64,000 nucleotides of DNA from JAWLHU01 sp049324875 (GTDB lineage: Bacteria > Bacillota > Sulfobacillia > Symbiobacteriales > Symbiobacteriaceae): contig JBMONC010000052.1 in assembly GCA_049324875.1 (NCBI GenBank), forward strand, positions 1 to 64,000, written 5' to 3'. The position numbers and the translations under genes are program-made. The notes below the pieces were generated by a model. It made no database searches and was not told the DNA's origin. It worked only from the letters and a program-made list of their open reading frames with translations. Numbering within the stretch: the first letter of the stretch is position 1; each line of letters starts with the position of its first letter. Of this stretch, positions 9,702-18,786 are shown piece by piece.

Positions 9702-10796
9702 ATGCGCTATTTGATCACAGGCGGCGGCACCGGCGGCCACATCTACCCGGCGCTCTCCATTGCCGCAGCCCTGCAGGAACTGGACCCGGAAGCAGAACTG
9801 CTCTATGTGGGGACCAGCACCGGCCGGGAGGCCGGGGTGGTGCCGAAGAGCGGCATCCCCTTCGCGGTGATCTCCAGCGGTGGTCTGATCAACCTGGGCC
9901 TTCTGCAGAAGGTGAAGGGCGGTCTGGCGGCCCTGCAGGGGGTCTGGCAGGCGCTGGGGCACATCCGCCGCTTCCGTCCGGACCTGGTGATCGGGACCGG
10001 GGGCTTCGTGGCCGGCCCGGTGCTGCTGGCTGCCCGGCTGGCGGGCAGGCCGGTGGTGATCCAGGAGCAGAACGCCTTCCCCGGCGTGACCAACCGCCTT
10101 GCCGCCCGCTGGGCCAGGGCGGTCTTCGTGCCCTACGAGGAGGCGCGGGCCCACTTCCCGCCCGGGACCCGGCTGGTGATGGCGGGCAACCCGGTCCGGC
10201 CGGAGGTGGGGGCGGCCACCCGGGAGGCGGGGCGCCGGGCCTTCGGCCTCTCCGAGGGGGAGCGGGTGCTGGTGATCATGGGGGGCAGCGGCGGCGCCCG
10301 GGACTTCAACCGGGTGGCGGCCGAGGCGGTGCTGCGGCTCGACCTGCCCGGCCTGCGGGTGATCCACATCACCGGGGAGCGGTACTACGAGCAGGTGCGG
10401 GAGCAGTACGGCAGCAGAGCTCCCCACGTCACGCTCCTGCCCTATGCGCATAACATGCCAGAGGTTTACGCCGCCGCGGACGCGGGGCTCTTCCGCAGCG
10501 GCGCCCTCACCCTGGCGGAGATCCAGGTGCGGGGGCTGCCCAGCGTGCTGATCCCCAGCCCGAACGTCACCCACAACCACCAGGAGTGGAACGCCCGGAC
10601 CCTGGAGAAGCGGGGGGCGGCGGTGGTGGTGCGGGAGCAGGGGATCACCCCCGAGAAGCTGGCCGCCGCGCTTCGGGAGGTCCTGACCGACGAGCCCCGG
10701 ACCAGGCGGATGCGGGAGGCGCTTGCCGCCCTGGCTGACCCTGACGCCGGCCGCCAGATCGCAGCGAAGATGATCGAGATCGCCCGCCAGCGGTAG
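9702..10796 (+). CDS. murG: UDP-GlcNAc:lipid I N-acetylglucosaminyltransferase MurG
   Basis: A 364-aa GT-B glycosyltransferase at the inner face of the membrane that converts lipid I to lipid II. The glycine-rich loop GGGTGGHIYPAL at residues 7-18 and the second one, GGSGGARDFN, in the C-terminal half are family hallmarks; EQNAFPG is also present. An AAGGGGAG site lies just before the ATG, and only 18 bp separate it from ftsW. The length is typical. Confidence 0.96.
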   Translation: MRYLITGGGTGGHIYPALSIAAALQELDPEAELLYVGTSTGREAGVVPKSGIPFAVISSGGLINLGLLQKVKGGLAALQGVWQALGHIRRFRPDLVIGTGGFVAGPVLLAARLAGRPVVIQEQNAFPGVTNRLAARWARAVFVPYEEARAHFPPGTRLVMAGNPVRPEVGAATREAGRRAFGLSEGERVLVIMGGSGGARDFNRVAAEAVLRLDLPGLRVIHITGERYYEQVREQYGSRAPHVTLLPYAHNMPEVYAAADAGLFRSGALTLAEIQVRGLPSVLIPSPNVTHNHQEWNARTLEKRGAAVVVREQGITPEKLAAALREVLTDEPRTRRMREALAALADPDAGRQIAAKMIEIARQR

Positions 10797-10838
10797 TTCC
10801 CCCGGTCGGGGCATGGGCACCGAAGAGGAGGTCTTACT

Positions 10839-11765
10839 ATGTCACCCATCGACGCCGAGCTGCGTAGCATAATTCGCGACCCGGGCCGCATCCGCCGTGA
10901 TGAGCCGATGAAGCGGCACACCACCTTCCGGATCGGCGGCCCCGCAGACTTCCTGGTGGAGGTCGCCGACCGCAGCGAGCTCTCCGGCGTGCTGGCCCTC
11001 GCCAAGCGGGAGGGGCTCCCTGTCTACATCCTCGGCAACGGGAGCAACCTGCTGGTCTCCGACGAGGGCGTCCGCGGCGTTGTCCTGGTCCTGGGGGGCG
11101 AGTTCAACCGCTATACCCTTCAGGGCACCACCGTCAGGGCGGGGGGCGGCTACAACCTGCCGAAGCTGGCGACCCAGGTGATGAAGGCGGGCCTGGGCGG
11201 CATCGAGTTTGCCTGCGCCATCCCGGGGACCGTGGGGGCCGGGCTGGTGATCAACGCCGGCGCCCACGGCGGGGATCTCTCGCAGGTGGTGACCGAGGCG
11301 ACGGTGGTCTGGCCCGACGGCCGGACCGAGCGGCTCACCCCGGAGCAGATCGGCTTCGGCTACCGGAGCTCGAAGCTCCAGGGCACCTCCGCCGTGGTGG
11401 TGGAGGTGGTGATGGAGCTGCAGCCCCGCCCAGACGAGGAGATGCAACGGGCCGTGCGGCACCACCTGGAGCGGCGCCGCGCCACGCAGCCCCTCCACCT
11501 GCCGAACGCGGGCTCCATCTTCATGAACCCGCCGGGCGACTATGCGGGTCGGCTGATCGAGCAGGCCGGTCTGAAGGGCGAGCGGGAGGGTGATGCGGAG
11601 GTCTCCACCAAGCATGCCAACTTCATCGTCAACCTCGGCAGGGCGTCCGCCAGGGATGTGCTGATCCTGATGGACCGGGTTCGCAGAACCGTGCAAGAGC
11701 GGTTTGGAGTTCGGCTGGAGGCCGAGGTGAAGATCTGGGGGGAAAACCCCTACTTCCTGCCCTGA
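10839..11765 (+). CDS. murB: UDP-N-acetylenolpyruvoylglucosamine reductase MurB
   Basis: A 308-aa FAD enzyme that reduces enolpyruvyl-UDP-GlcNAc to UDP-MurNAc with NADPH. FAD-binding segments include TTFRIGGPADF near residue 28 and GNGSNLLVSDEG near 67, and the catalytic serine region AGSIFMNPPGDYAG lies in the C-terminal substrate domain. The size and short linkers fit type II MurB. The ATG follows GAGGAGGT. It sits next to murA, so the two successive steps making UDP-MurNAc are adjacent. A 7-bp stem (GCCGGGG/CCCCGGC) just after the stop, at about 11765-11784, has no T tract. Confidence 0.95.
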   Translation: MSPIDAELRSIIRDPGRIRRDEPMKRHTTFRIGGPADFLVEVADRSELSGVLALAKREGLPVYILGNGSNLLVSDEGVRGVVLVLGGEFNRYTLQGTTVRAGGGYNLPKLATQVMKAGLGGIEFACAIPGTVGAGLVINAGAHGGDLSQVVTEATVVWPDGRTERLTPEQIGFGYRSSKLQGTSAVVVEVVMELQPRPDEEMQRAVRHHLERRRATQPLHLPNAGSIFMNPPGDYAGRLIEQAGLKGEREGDAEVSTKHANFIVNLGRASARDVLILMDRVRRTVQERFGVRLEAEVKIWGENPYFLP

Positions 11766-11819
11766 GCCGGGGGACCTCCCCGGCGAGGGTCTCTCCAGCC
11801 GCGGGAGGTCAACTGCATC

Positions 11820-13094
11820 GTGAAGCGAAACGAGCGCTACGTGGTGGCCGGCGGGTGCCGGCTCCAGGGGCAGGTGGCGATCAGCGGCGCAAAGAACGCC
11901 GCCCTGCCGATCCTGGCGGCGGCGCTCCTGACCCCTTCGGAATCGGTGATCCACAATGCTCCCATGATCCGGGATGTCTCGGTGATGTTGGAGATCCTGC
12001 GCCGGCTCGGGGTGCGGGTGGAGGAGGGGGCGATGAGCCCCTCGGGCCAGACGCTGCGGGTTGTCTCCGACGGCCTCAGCACCCCGGAGGTGGGGGCCGA
12101 CTTCACCCGGGAGATGCGCTCCTCGATCTTCCTGATGGGCCCGCTCCTGGCCCGGCTCGGCAAGATCCGGATCTCCTATCCCGGCGGCTGTGCGATCGGC
12201 CCGAGGCCGATCGATTTCCATCTCCGGGGGTTGGAGTGCCTGGGGGCGAAGATCGAGGAGCGGTTCGGTTACATCGAGGCGACGGTGCCCCGGCGGCTGA
12301 GGGGGGCGGAGATCTACCTGGACTTCCCCTCGGTCGGGGCGACAGAGAACCTGATGATGGCGGCCGTGCTGGCGGAGGGGACCACCGTGATCCGCAACGC
12401 CGCACGGGAGCCGGAGATCGTCGACCTGCAGAACTTCCTCAACAAGATGGGGGCGAAGGTGCGGGGCGCCGGGATGGACGTGATCCGCATTGACGGCGTC
12501 CGGAGGATGGGGCCGGTGGAGCATACGGTGATTCCCGACCGGATCGAGGCCGGCACCTTCCTGGCCGGGGCCGCCGTGACCGGCGGCGAGGTCACGGTGC
12601 AGGGGGTGATCCCCGAGCACCTGGAGTCGATCTGCGCCAAGCTCCGGGAGATGGGCGTGACCATCCAGGAGGGGGAGGAGGCGATCGCCGCCGTGGGTCC
12701 GGCCCGGCTGCGGGCCACCGACCTGAAGACCCTGCCCTACCCGGGCTTCCCCACCGACATGCAGCCCCAGATGATGGCGATCATGGCCGTGGCGGATGGG
12801 ACGAGCATCATCACCGAGACGATCTTCGAGAACCGGTTCAAGGTGGCGGACGAACTGCGGCGCCTGGGGGCCAACATCAAGACCGAGGGGCGCACGGCGG
12901 TCGTCCAGGGCGTGAAGCGGCTCTCGGGGGCGCAGGTGGAGTGCCCCGCCCTCCGGGAGGGGATGGCCCTGATCCTGGCCGGCCTGGCGGCGGAGGGGGA
13001 GACCACCATCGAGGAGATCTACCATATCGACCGGGGCTATCAGCACCTGGAGGAGAAGCTCCGGGGGCTGGGCGCCCGCATCCAGCGGGTGTAG
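11820..13094 (+). CDS. murA: UDP-N-acetylglucosamine 1-carboxyvinyltransferase MurA
   Basis: The 424-aa enolpyruvyl transferase catalyses the committed step of peptidoglycan synthesis, from phosphoenolpyruvate and UDP-GlcNAc. The N-terminal SGAKNAALP includes the catalytic-site Lys25-Asn26, and the PEP-binding cysteine is Cys124 in PGGCAIGPRP. A Cys there predicts fosfomycin sensitivity, by family knowledge. The start is GTG at 11820 with GGGAGGT upstream. After the stop there is 190 bp before the next gene, including a GC-rich hairpin. Confidence 0.95.
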   Translation: MKRNERYVVAGGCRLQGQVAISGAKNAALPILAAALLTPSESVIHNAPMIRDVSVMLEILRRLGVRVEEGAMSPSGQTLRVVSDGLSTPEVGADFTREMRSSIFLMGPLLARLGKIRISYPGGCAIGPRPIDFHLRGLECLGAKIEERFGYIEATVPRRLRGAEIYLDFPSVGATENLMMAAVLAEGTTVIRNAAREPEIVDLQNFLNKMGAKVRGAGMDVIRIDGVRRMGPVEHTVIPDRIEAGTFLAGAAVTGGEVTVQGVIPEHLESICAKLREMGVTIQEGEEAIAAVGPARLRATDLKTLPYPGFPTDMQPQMMAIMAVADGTSIITETIFENRFKVADELRRLGANIKTEGRTAVVQGVKRLSGAQVECPALREGMALILAGLAAEGETTIEEIYHIDRGYQHLEEKLRGLGARIQRV

Positions 13095-13098
13095 CGCC

Positions 13099-13125
13099 CC
13101 GGGCGGGGGATCGGGATCCGCCCGG
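13099..13125 (+). terminator. GC-rich hairpin after murA, weak terminator candidate
   Basis: CCGGGCGG (13099-13106) pairs perfectly with CCGCCCGG (13118-13125) across an 11-nt loop. There is no T tract after it, so it may only pause polymerase or stabilise the murA end of the transcript. Confidence 0.35.
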
Positions 13126-13286
13126 TCCCCCGCTCCTGACCCCCGGCTCGGACAAGCCCGCAGCCGCCCCGCCGGTCCCCTCTCTCCCAAAAGAAGGAGA
13201 AGGGCGCTCCGGCACGAACTACTGGATAGATTCGGGAGACTAAGAATCTGCCGTGCGGGCAGCACAGCATCTTGAGGTGAAGTCGA

Positions 13287-14192
13287 TTGCCGCGTCTCTG
13301 CTTTATCGTCAACCCGACGGCTGGACATGGCCGGGCCCTGAAGACCTGGAAGCGCATCGAGCCCCTGGCGGCGCAGTTGGGCGAGTACAGCGTCAAGTTC
13401 ACCGAGCGGCCCCGGCATGGCGAGGTGTTGGCGAGGCAGGCGGCCGGCGAGGGGTTTGACCGGGTGGTCTCCCTCGGCGGCGACGGCACCTTGAACGAGG
13501 TGGGCAACGGGCTGATGGGCACCGGGGCCGCCCTCGCCGTGGTCCCCACCGGCACCGGCAACGACTGGGTCCGGACGGTGGGGCTGACCCATAAGGACCC
13601 GGAGCAGGCGGTGCGGGTCGCCTTCCAGGGCCGGCTGGTCAGGATGGATGTGGGCCTGGCCCATGGTTACCGGCACTTCTTCAACATCGCCGGCATCGGC
13701 TTTGACGCCGAGGTCTCCCGCCAGGTGAACGACTACGGTCCGGTGCTGAAGGCGGTGGGCGGGACGCTCCCCTCGCTGCTGGGCATCGTTGGCACCCTCT
13801 TCCGCTTCACCGGCGTCCCGGTTCAGGTGGACCTGGACGGGCAGGTGATCCAGCGGGAGCGGCTCCTGCTGATGGCGGTGGGCATCGCCCGCTACTACGG
13901 CGGCGGGATGATGATCCTGCCGGAGGCGGTCGTCGATGACGGGCTCTTCGAGATCGCCTGGGCTCAGGACCTGGGCCGCCTGGAGCTGATCAACCTGGTC
14001 GGCAAGATCTACAGCGGCGCACACGTGGGCCATCCGAAGATCACGATCACCCGGGGGCGGCGGGTAGTCGCCACCTCGGACCGGCCGGTCGCCTTCCACC
14101 TGGACGGCGACGTGGCGGGCAATCTGCCGGTCACCTTTGAGATCCTGCCCCGGGCGCTGACGGTGGTGGTGCCGGAGGAGAGCCCGGTCTGA
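13287..14192 (+). CDS. Diacylglycerol kinase-type lipid kinase (DagK/YegS family)
   Basis: A 301-aa protein of the diacylglycerol/sphingosine kinase superfamily. The nucleotide-binding motif GGDGTLNEVGNG lies near residues 65-76, preceded by IVNPTAGHGRA at the N-terminus and followed by VVPTGTGNDW. Such enzymes phosphorylate a lipid hydroxyl; in Firmicutes DgkB recycles diacylglycerol from lipoteichoic acid synthesis. Substrate here is unproven. The start is TTG at 13287, supported by GAGGTGA 6 nt upstream. It lies between murA and divIB, where B. subtilis has no such gene, and could return lipid intermediates during wall synthesis. Confidence 0.88.
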   Translation: MPRLCFIVNPTAGHGRALKTWKRIEPLAAQLGEYSVKFTERPRHGEVLARQAAGEGFDRVVSLGGDGTLNEVGNGLMGTGAALAVVPTGTGNDWVRTVGLTHKDPEQAVRVAFQGRLVRMDVGLAHGYRHFFNIAGIGFDAEVSRQVNDYGPVLKAVGGTLPSLLGIVGTLFRFTGVPVQVDLDGQVIQRERLLLMAVGIARYYGGGMMILPEAVVDDGLFEIAWAQDLGRLELINLVGKIYSGAHVGHPKITITRGRRVVATSDRPVAFHLDGDVAGNLPVTFEILPRALTVVVPEESPV

Positions 14193-14301
14193 CAGAATCT
14201 GTCCCTCCGACAGGAGCGAAACTCTCCACGTCGGTAGGCAGAACATGAAGTATAATGACCAGTAGAACCGCGGTGGATCATTGGGACGGGTGGGGGACGT
14301 G

Positions 14302-15075
14302 ATGGAGCACGAGGAACCGGTTCAGGAAGAGGGGCGGGAGCGCGGCGGGCGGACTGGCTTCTGGCTGGCCCTGCTGGTCATGCTCGGCCTCTGCCTCTTC
14401 GCCGTCTACCGCTCCGCCCTCTTTCGCCTGGAGCGGGTGCAGATTCTCGGGAATGAGCGGTTGACACAGGCCGATATCCTCGCCATGGCCGGTCTGGAGC
14501 CGGGCATGCTCCGCTGGGAAGCCTCGCCGGAGCAGGTGGCGCAGCGGCTGACGGCGGATCCGGGCATCCGGTCGGCGGCGGTCTCCTGGTCGGGAAACCG
14601 GCTGGTGATCGTGCTGGCGGAGCGGAAGCCGCTGGCGCTCTTGCAGTACCACGGCCGCTTCTACCTGCTGCTGGATGAGGAGGGCTACATCCTCGGGCAG
14701 CAGCTGCTGGAGGAGGGCAGCCGGATGCCGGTGATCTCGGGGCTGACCATCACCCGGGCGCTCCGGGGGCAGCAGCTGGAGCACCGGGGGCTCCTGGACG
14801 CCCTGGCGCTGCTGGCCTGGACGGCGCCGGACCTGCGCAGCCAGGTCTCGGAGGTGCAGGTGCGGGAGGACCGGTACATCCGGCTCTTCATGACCGGGGG
14901 CGCCACGGTGGACTGGGGCGTGCTGCCCGAGACGGCCTCGCAGCGGGATGGGTTCATTCAGGGCCAGCTGAAGAGTTTCGGCGAGCTCTGGGAGAAGATT
15001 CCCAGAGGGAAGCGGTCCACCTGCCAGATCGACCTGCGGGTGGAGGGGAAGGTATTCCCGTCGGGCTGCCAGTAG
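14302..15075 (+). CDS. divIB: Cell division protein DivIB/FtsQ
   Basis: The 257-aa bitopic membrane protein belongs to the septal complex with FtsL/DivIC and PBP2B. It has an acidic cytoplasmic tail, one membrane helix (about residues 21-38 from the chosen start), a POTRA domain (beginning FRLERVQILGNERL) and the FtsQ/DivIB beta domain. I chose ATG 14302 because GGTGGGGG lies about 8 nt upstream; the frame opens at a TTG at 14281. No ftsL or divIC is seen in the window. Confidence 0.9.
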   Translation: MEHEEPVQEEGRERGGRTGFWLALLVMLGLCLFAVYRSALFRLERVQILGNERLTQADILAMAGLEPGMLRWEASPEQVAQRLTADPGIRSAAVSWSGNRLVIVLAERKPLALLQYHGRFYLLLDEEGYILGQQLLEEGSRMPVISGLTITRALRGQQLEHRGLLDALALLAWTAPDLRSQVSEVQVREDRYIRLFMTGGATVDWGVLPETASQRDGFIQGQLKSFGELWEKIPRGKRSTCQIDLRVEGKVFPSGCQ

Positions 15076-15096
15076 CCTGAGGAGTGGGGAGGACAT

Positions 15097-15822
15097 ATGA
15101 GAAGCGAATTGCGCCATCTGCCGTGGGCTGTCGCACTGGTTTGCGTGGTCCTCGGCTTCATGCTGTCCATGCAGTTCAAGGTGCAGAAGCAGGTGGCCCT
15201 GTCGGATGTGGCCCGGATGCAGCGCGCCGAGGAGCTGGCATTGCAGCTGGAGAAGGCCGAGGAGGAGCGGGATGCGCTGATGGCCGAGGTGGAGGAGCTG
15301 CGGGGGCAGCTGCGGAACATGGCCAGCGCCCAGGCGGAGTACCAGGCGTTGGCACAGCAGCTGGAGCTGTCCCAGATCCATGCCGGGCTCCTGCCGATGA
15401 CCGGGCCGGGGGTGGTCGTGATCATGGACGACTCGAACCGTCCGGTTACCCCGGGTGAGAACGCCAACAACTTTATCATCCATGACGAGGATGTGCTCCG
15501 GGTGATCAACGAGCTGCTGGCCGCCCGGGCGGAGGCGATCTCCATCAACGGGCAACGGCTGACCAGCCGGACGGAGATCCGCTGCACCGGCCCGGTGGTG
15601 ACGATCAACGGGGTGCGCACAGCCCCGCCGCTGGAGATCGTGGCGATCGGCAACCCGGCCGAGCTGGAGCAGGCCCTCACCATGAAGGGCGGCGTGGCGG
15701 AGTCGGTCCGCTTCTGGGGCATCCAGCTGACAGTCAGGAAGGAGAGCTCGGTGCAGGTTCCGGCCTACAAGAGCAGCCTGCGGCTCCAGTATGCGACCCC
15801 TCTCCTGGAGGTGAAGCCCTGA
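15097..15822 (+). CDS. DUF881 family membrane-anchored protein (YlxW/YlxX-like)
   Basis: The 241-aa protein has one N-terminal membrane helix (about residues 8-25), a coiled coil rich in Glu, Leu and Arg (about 38-92), and a C-terminal DUF881 domain with the conserved GPGVVVIMDDS and NFIIHDEDVLRVINEL stretches. Function is unknown; relatives lie between divIB and ftsA in many spore formers, as here. A GGGGAGGA site precedes the ATG. The stop overlaps the next start by one base (TGATG), so translation is coupled. Confidence 0.88.
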   Translation: MRSELRHLPWAVALVCVVLGFMLSMQFKVQKQVALSDVARMQRAEELALQLEKAEEERDALMAEVEELRGQLRNMASAQAEYQALAQQLELSQIHAGLLPMTGPGVVVIMDDSNRPVTPGENANNFIIHDEDVLRVINELLAARAEAISINGQRLTSRTEIRCTGPVVTINGVRTAPPLEIVAIGNPAELEQALTMKGGVAESVRFWGIQLTVRKESSVQVPAYKSSLRLQYATPLLEVKP

Positions 15823-16214
15823 TGTGGATCATCCTGATTGGGTTTGTGGTCGGCATCGCCCTGGGGGTCCTCTCCCCCTTCACGCTGCCGATCGTCTACG
15901 GCCGCTACCTCTCGATCGCCGTCCTGGCAGCGCTGGATACCGCCTTCGGCGGCCTGCGGGCCAGCCTGGAGGGCACCTACGACAACGGCGTCTTCATCAC
16001 GGGCTTCTTCACCAACGCCCTGCTGGCCGCCGGGCTGGTCTACCTGGGCGACCGGATCGGCGTCGACAACCTCTATCTGGCCGGCGTGGCCGCCATGGGG
16101 ATTCGGATGTTCCAGAACCTCGGCATCATCCGCCGGGCGCTCTTCAACCGGTGGGGGCTCCTGAAGAAGAAGCAGCCGGCGGCTCCCCCGACGGGGTCGA
16201 CCACCCAGGGCTGA
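15822..16214 (+). CDS. Small basic protein (DUF1290 family)
   Basis: The 130-aa integral membrane protein has about four hydrophobic segments and a basic C-terminal tail (RRALFNRWGLLKKKQ). Family members (Sbp in B. subtilis) sit just before ftsA in Firmicutes; their function is not established. The ATG overlaps the DUF881 stop. A clear terminator follows, so this is the last gene of a transcription unit. Confidence 0.88.
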   Translation: MWIILIGFVVGIALGVLSPFTLPIVYGRYLSIAVLAALDTAFGGLRASLEGTYDNGVFITGFFTNALLAAGLVYLGDRIGVDNLYLAGVAAMGIRMFQNLGIIRRALFNRWGLLKKKQPAAPPTGSTTQG

Positions 16215-16224
16215 GCTGTGAGCA

Positions 16225-16255
16225 GACCCGCTCCCGACCGGGGGCGGGTCCTTTT
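16225..16255 (+). terminator. Rho-independent terminator after the small basic protein gene
   Basis: GACCCGC (16225-16231) pairs with GCGGGTC (16244-16250) and is followed by CTTTTC. It separates the wall-synthesis genes from ftsA-ftsZ, so the latter pair may have its own promoter in 16256-16426, though I could not pick one. Confidence 0.75.
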
Positions 16256-16426
16256 CGCCTCCGGTCACCTACCGCTCCCAAGATTTATGGGACCCTCCAA
16301 ATTCAGGAGCAGGATTCGTCTGCCCTGCGTTGAATCAACTAAGAAGTGCAGATGGCCGGGAGTTCTCCCGGCGGCGAATCTGCTCGGGCAGCCGCCTGGA
16401 GGTGCAGGATCAGGGGGGCCGGATCT

Positions 16427-17632
16427 GTGGAGCGAAACCTCGTTCTGGGGGTGGACGCCGGAAGCGCTCACGTGGCGGTGACGGTGGCGGAGATGGCTGA
16501 GGGCGAGCCTCAGGTGATCGGTGTCGCTCTCCTCCCCTCTGCAGGGATCCACCGTGGCATCATCGTCGATATGGAGGCGGTCGGGGAGGCGGTCGGTCAG
16601 GCGGTGGAAAAGGCCTGCCAGATGGCCGGTACCCCGGGGCTCACCCGGGCGGTGGTCTCGGTCTCGGGAGCCCATATCCTCTCGGTGGCGGGGGGCTCGG
16701 CGGTGCCGGTCCACCGGCCCTCGGCGGGCGTCGGTCCGGAGGATGTGCGGCGAGCGCTGGACGGCGCAGCCGCCGCTGAGCTTCCCGAGGGGCGCGAGGT
16801 GATCCACATCGCCCCCCGGGCCTACCGGCTGGATGGCAACGGCCCGGTGCGGGACCCGGTGGGTATGGCCGGGCGGACCCTGGAGGCCGAGGTGCAGCTG
16901 ATCACCGGCGAGGCGCTGCCCATCCGGAACCACCTGCGGGCGGTGCGGGAGATCGGACTGGATGTGGTCGACTACCAGGTAGCGGTCCGGGCCGCGGGGG
17001 AGGCGGTCCTCACCGCCGAGGAGAAGGAGGAGGGGGTCCTGCTGCTGGATCTGGGCAGCGGAACCACCGGGGTCGCCGTCTACGAGCGGGGCCATCTCTT
17101 TCACCTCGCTGTGCTGCCGGTAGGCGGTGAGCATATCACCCACGACCTGGCCGCCCTGCTGCGACTGCCGGTGGGCACGGCGGAGCAGGTGAAGCGGGAG
17201 CGGGGTTGGGCTGATCCAGCCCTGGCGCCCGATGCGACATTTGAGTTGGTAAGTCCCTCCGGCCGGAAGGTGCGGGAGATATCGGACAAGAAAGTAGCAG
17301 AGATCATCGGGTCGCGCGTGGAGGAGATCCTGCAGATGGCAGCCGCCTCGGTCAAGCGCTCGGGCTATGCCGGGCTCTTCCCGGCCGGGCTGGTGCTGAC
17401 AGGCGGGGCCAGCCGGCTGTCGGGGCTGGTGGAGGTGGCTGCGGACTCGCTGGCTCTCCCGGCTCGCATCGGCACAGCCCGGGGCCCCCTGGTAGGGGAG
17501 CCGGAGCTGGCCACTGCAGCCGGTCTCGTCCGGTGGGGCGCCCACCTGGTCCGTGAAACGGCGGCACAGGAGATCGTCGGGCAAGACAGATTCGGACGCA
17601 TCCGGGACTGGCTAAAGGCCCTGTTCCACTAG
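16427..17632 (+). CDS. ftsA: Cell division protein FtsA
   Basis: The 401-aa actin-like ATPase tethers FtsZ to the membrane. The N-terminal phosphate loop begins LVLGVDAGSAHVAV, the second phosphate motif is LLLDLGSGTTGVAVY, and TGGASRLSGL is the adenosine motif. The C-terminus RFGRIRDWLKALFH is an amphipathic helix suited to membrane targeting. The reading frame opens further upstream, but GTG 16427 has AGGGGGG about 8 nt before it and matches the usual FtsA N-terminus. ftsZ follows after 24 bp. Confidence 0.93.
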   Translation: MERNLVLGVDAGSAHVAVTVAEMAEGEPQVIGVALLPSAGIHRGIIVDMEAVGEAVGQAVEKACQMAGTPGLTRAVVSVSGAHILSVAGGSAVPVHRPSAGVGPEDVRRALDGAAAAELPEGREVIHIAPRAYRLDGNGPVRDPVGMAGRTLEAEVQLITGEALPIRNHLRAVREIGLDVVDYQVAVRAAGEAVLTAEEKEEGVLLLDLGSGTTGVAVYERGHLFHLAVLPVGGEHITHDLAALLRLPVGTAEQVKRERGWADPALAPDATFELVSPSGRKVREISDKKVAEIIGSRVEEILQMAAASVKRSGYAGLFPAGLVLTGGASRLSGLVEVAADSLALPARIGTARGPLVGEPELATAAGLVRWGAHLVRETAAQEIVGQDRFGRIRDWLKALFH

Positions 17633-17656
17633 CGCCATGCAAGGAGGATCACAGAC

Positions 17657-18727
17657 GTGTACGAATATCAGCCGGGGTTTGAGCAGTTTGCCTCCATCAA
17701 GGTCATCGGCGTGGGTGGCGGCGGTAATAACGCAGTGAACCGGATGATCGCAGCGGGGCTGCGCGGGGTGGAGTTCATTGCCGTCAACACGGATGCCCAG
17801 GCCCTGGGAGGTGCTCAGGCCCCGAACAAGCTGCAGATCGGCGGCAAGTTGACCAAGGGGCTCGGCGCCGGTGCTGACCCCGACATCGGACTGAAGGCGG
17901 CGGAGGAGAGCCGGGAGGAGATCGCCAACATCCTGCGCGGGGCGGACATGATCTTCGTGACCGCCGGCATGGGCGGCGGCACCGGCACCGGCGCAGCGCC
18001 GGTGGTGGCGGAGATCGCCAAGGAGCTGGGCGCCCTGACCGTGGGCGTGGTGACCAAGCCCTTCACCTTTGAGGGCAAGAAGCGGATGTCCCAGGCCGAG
18101 AAGGGGATCGCCAACCTGAAGGAGAAGGTCGATACCCTGATCACCATCCCCAACGACCGGCTGCTCCAGGTGGTGGACAAGAAGACCAGCCTGGTGGAGG
18201 CCTTCCGCACGGCGGACGACGTGCTTCGCCAGGGCGTGCAGGGCATCTCCGACCTGATCGCCGTGCCCGGCCTGATCAACCTGGACTTTGCGGATGTCCG
18301 GACGATCATGTCCAACACCGGCTCGGCCCTGATGGGCATCGGTGTCTCCCGGGGCGAGAACCGGGCGGCTGAGGCGGCCCGGGCCGCCATCTCCAGCCCG
18401 CTGCTGGAGACCTCGATCGAGGGCGCCAAGGGCGTGCTGCTCAACATCACGGGCGGTGCGGACCTGGGGCTGATGGAGGTGAACGAGGCGGCGGAGATCA
18501 TCTCCCAGGCCGCCGATCCCGAAGCGAACATCATCTTCGGCGCCGTGGTCGATGAGTCGATCAGCGATGAGATCCGGGTGACCGTGATCGCCACCGGCTT
18601 CGGCGAGACCGACTTCCTGGGCTGGGGCCGCAGGGCTGCCAGGCCGGCCAACCAGCAGGACCTGGAGATCAAGCCCTTCACCGACGACCTGGATATTCCC
18701 GCCTTCCTGCGCCGGAAGCCTCAGTAA
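17657..18727 (+). CDS. ftsZ: Cell division protein FtsZ
   Basis: The 356-aa tubulin-like GTPase forms the division ring and, in spore formers, the polar ring. The GTP signature GGGTGTG is at residues 106-112, the T7 synergy loop NLDFADV near 205-212, and the conserved C-terminal peptide DDLDIPAFLRRK at 342-353 that binds FtsA and SepF. The linker is short. The start is GTG with a near-perfect AAGGAGGATCAC site upstream, implying strong translation. Confidence 0.98.
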   Translation: MYEYQPGFEQFASIKVIGVGGGGNNAVNRMIAAGLRGVEFIAVNTDAQALGGAQAPNKLQIGGKLTKGLGAGADPDIGLKAAEESREEIANILRGADMIFVTAGMGGGTGTGAAPVVAEIAKELGALTVGVVTKPFTFEGKKRMSQAEKGIANLKEKVDTLITIPNDRLLQVVDKKTSLVEAFRTADDVLRQGVQGISDLIAVPGLINLDFADVRTIMSNTGSALMGIGVSRGENRAAEAARAAISSPLLETSIEGAKGVLLNITGGADLGLMEVNEAAEIISQAADPEANIIFGAVVDESISDEIRVTVIATGFGETDFLGWGRRAARPANQQDLEIKPFTDDLDIPAFLRRKPQ

Positions 18728-18743
18728 TGGGGTGTGCACCACG

Positions 18744-18770
18744 GCCCGCCGCTATGCCGGCGGGCTTTTC
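18744..18770 (+). terminator. Rho-independent terminator after ftsZ
   Basis: GCCCGCCG (18744-18751) pairs with CGGCGGGC (18758-18765), followed by TTTTC. It closes the ftsAZ unit ahead of the sporulation genes. Confidence 0.85.
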
Positions 18771-18786
18771 TGCGTTCCCACTTCGA

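Noticed and set aside
14251..14256. Perfect TATAAT before divIB as a promoter
   Set aside because: No -35 at 15 to 18 bp and no extended TG motif; kept only as a weak possibility.
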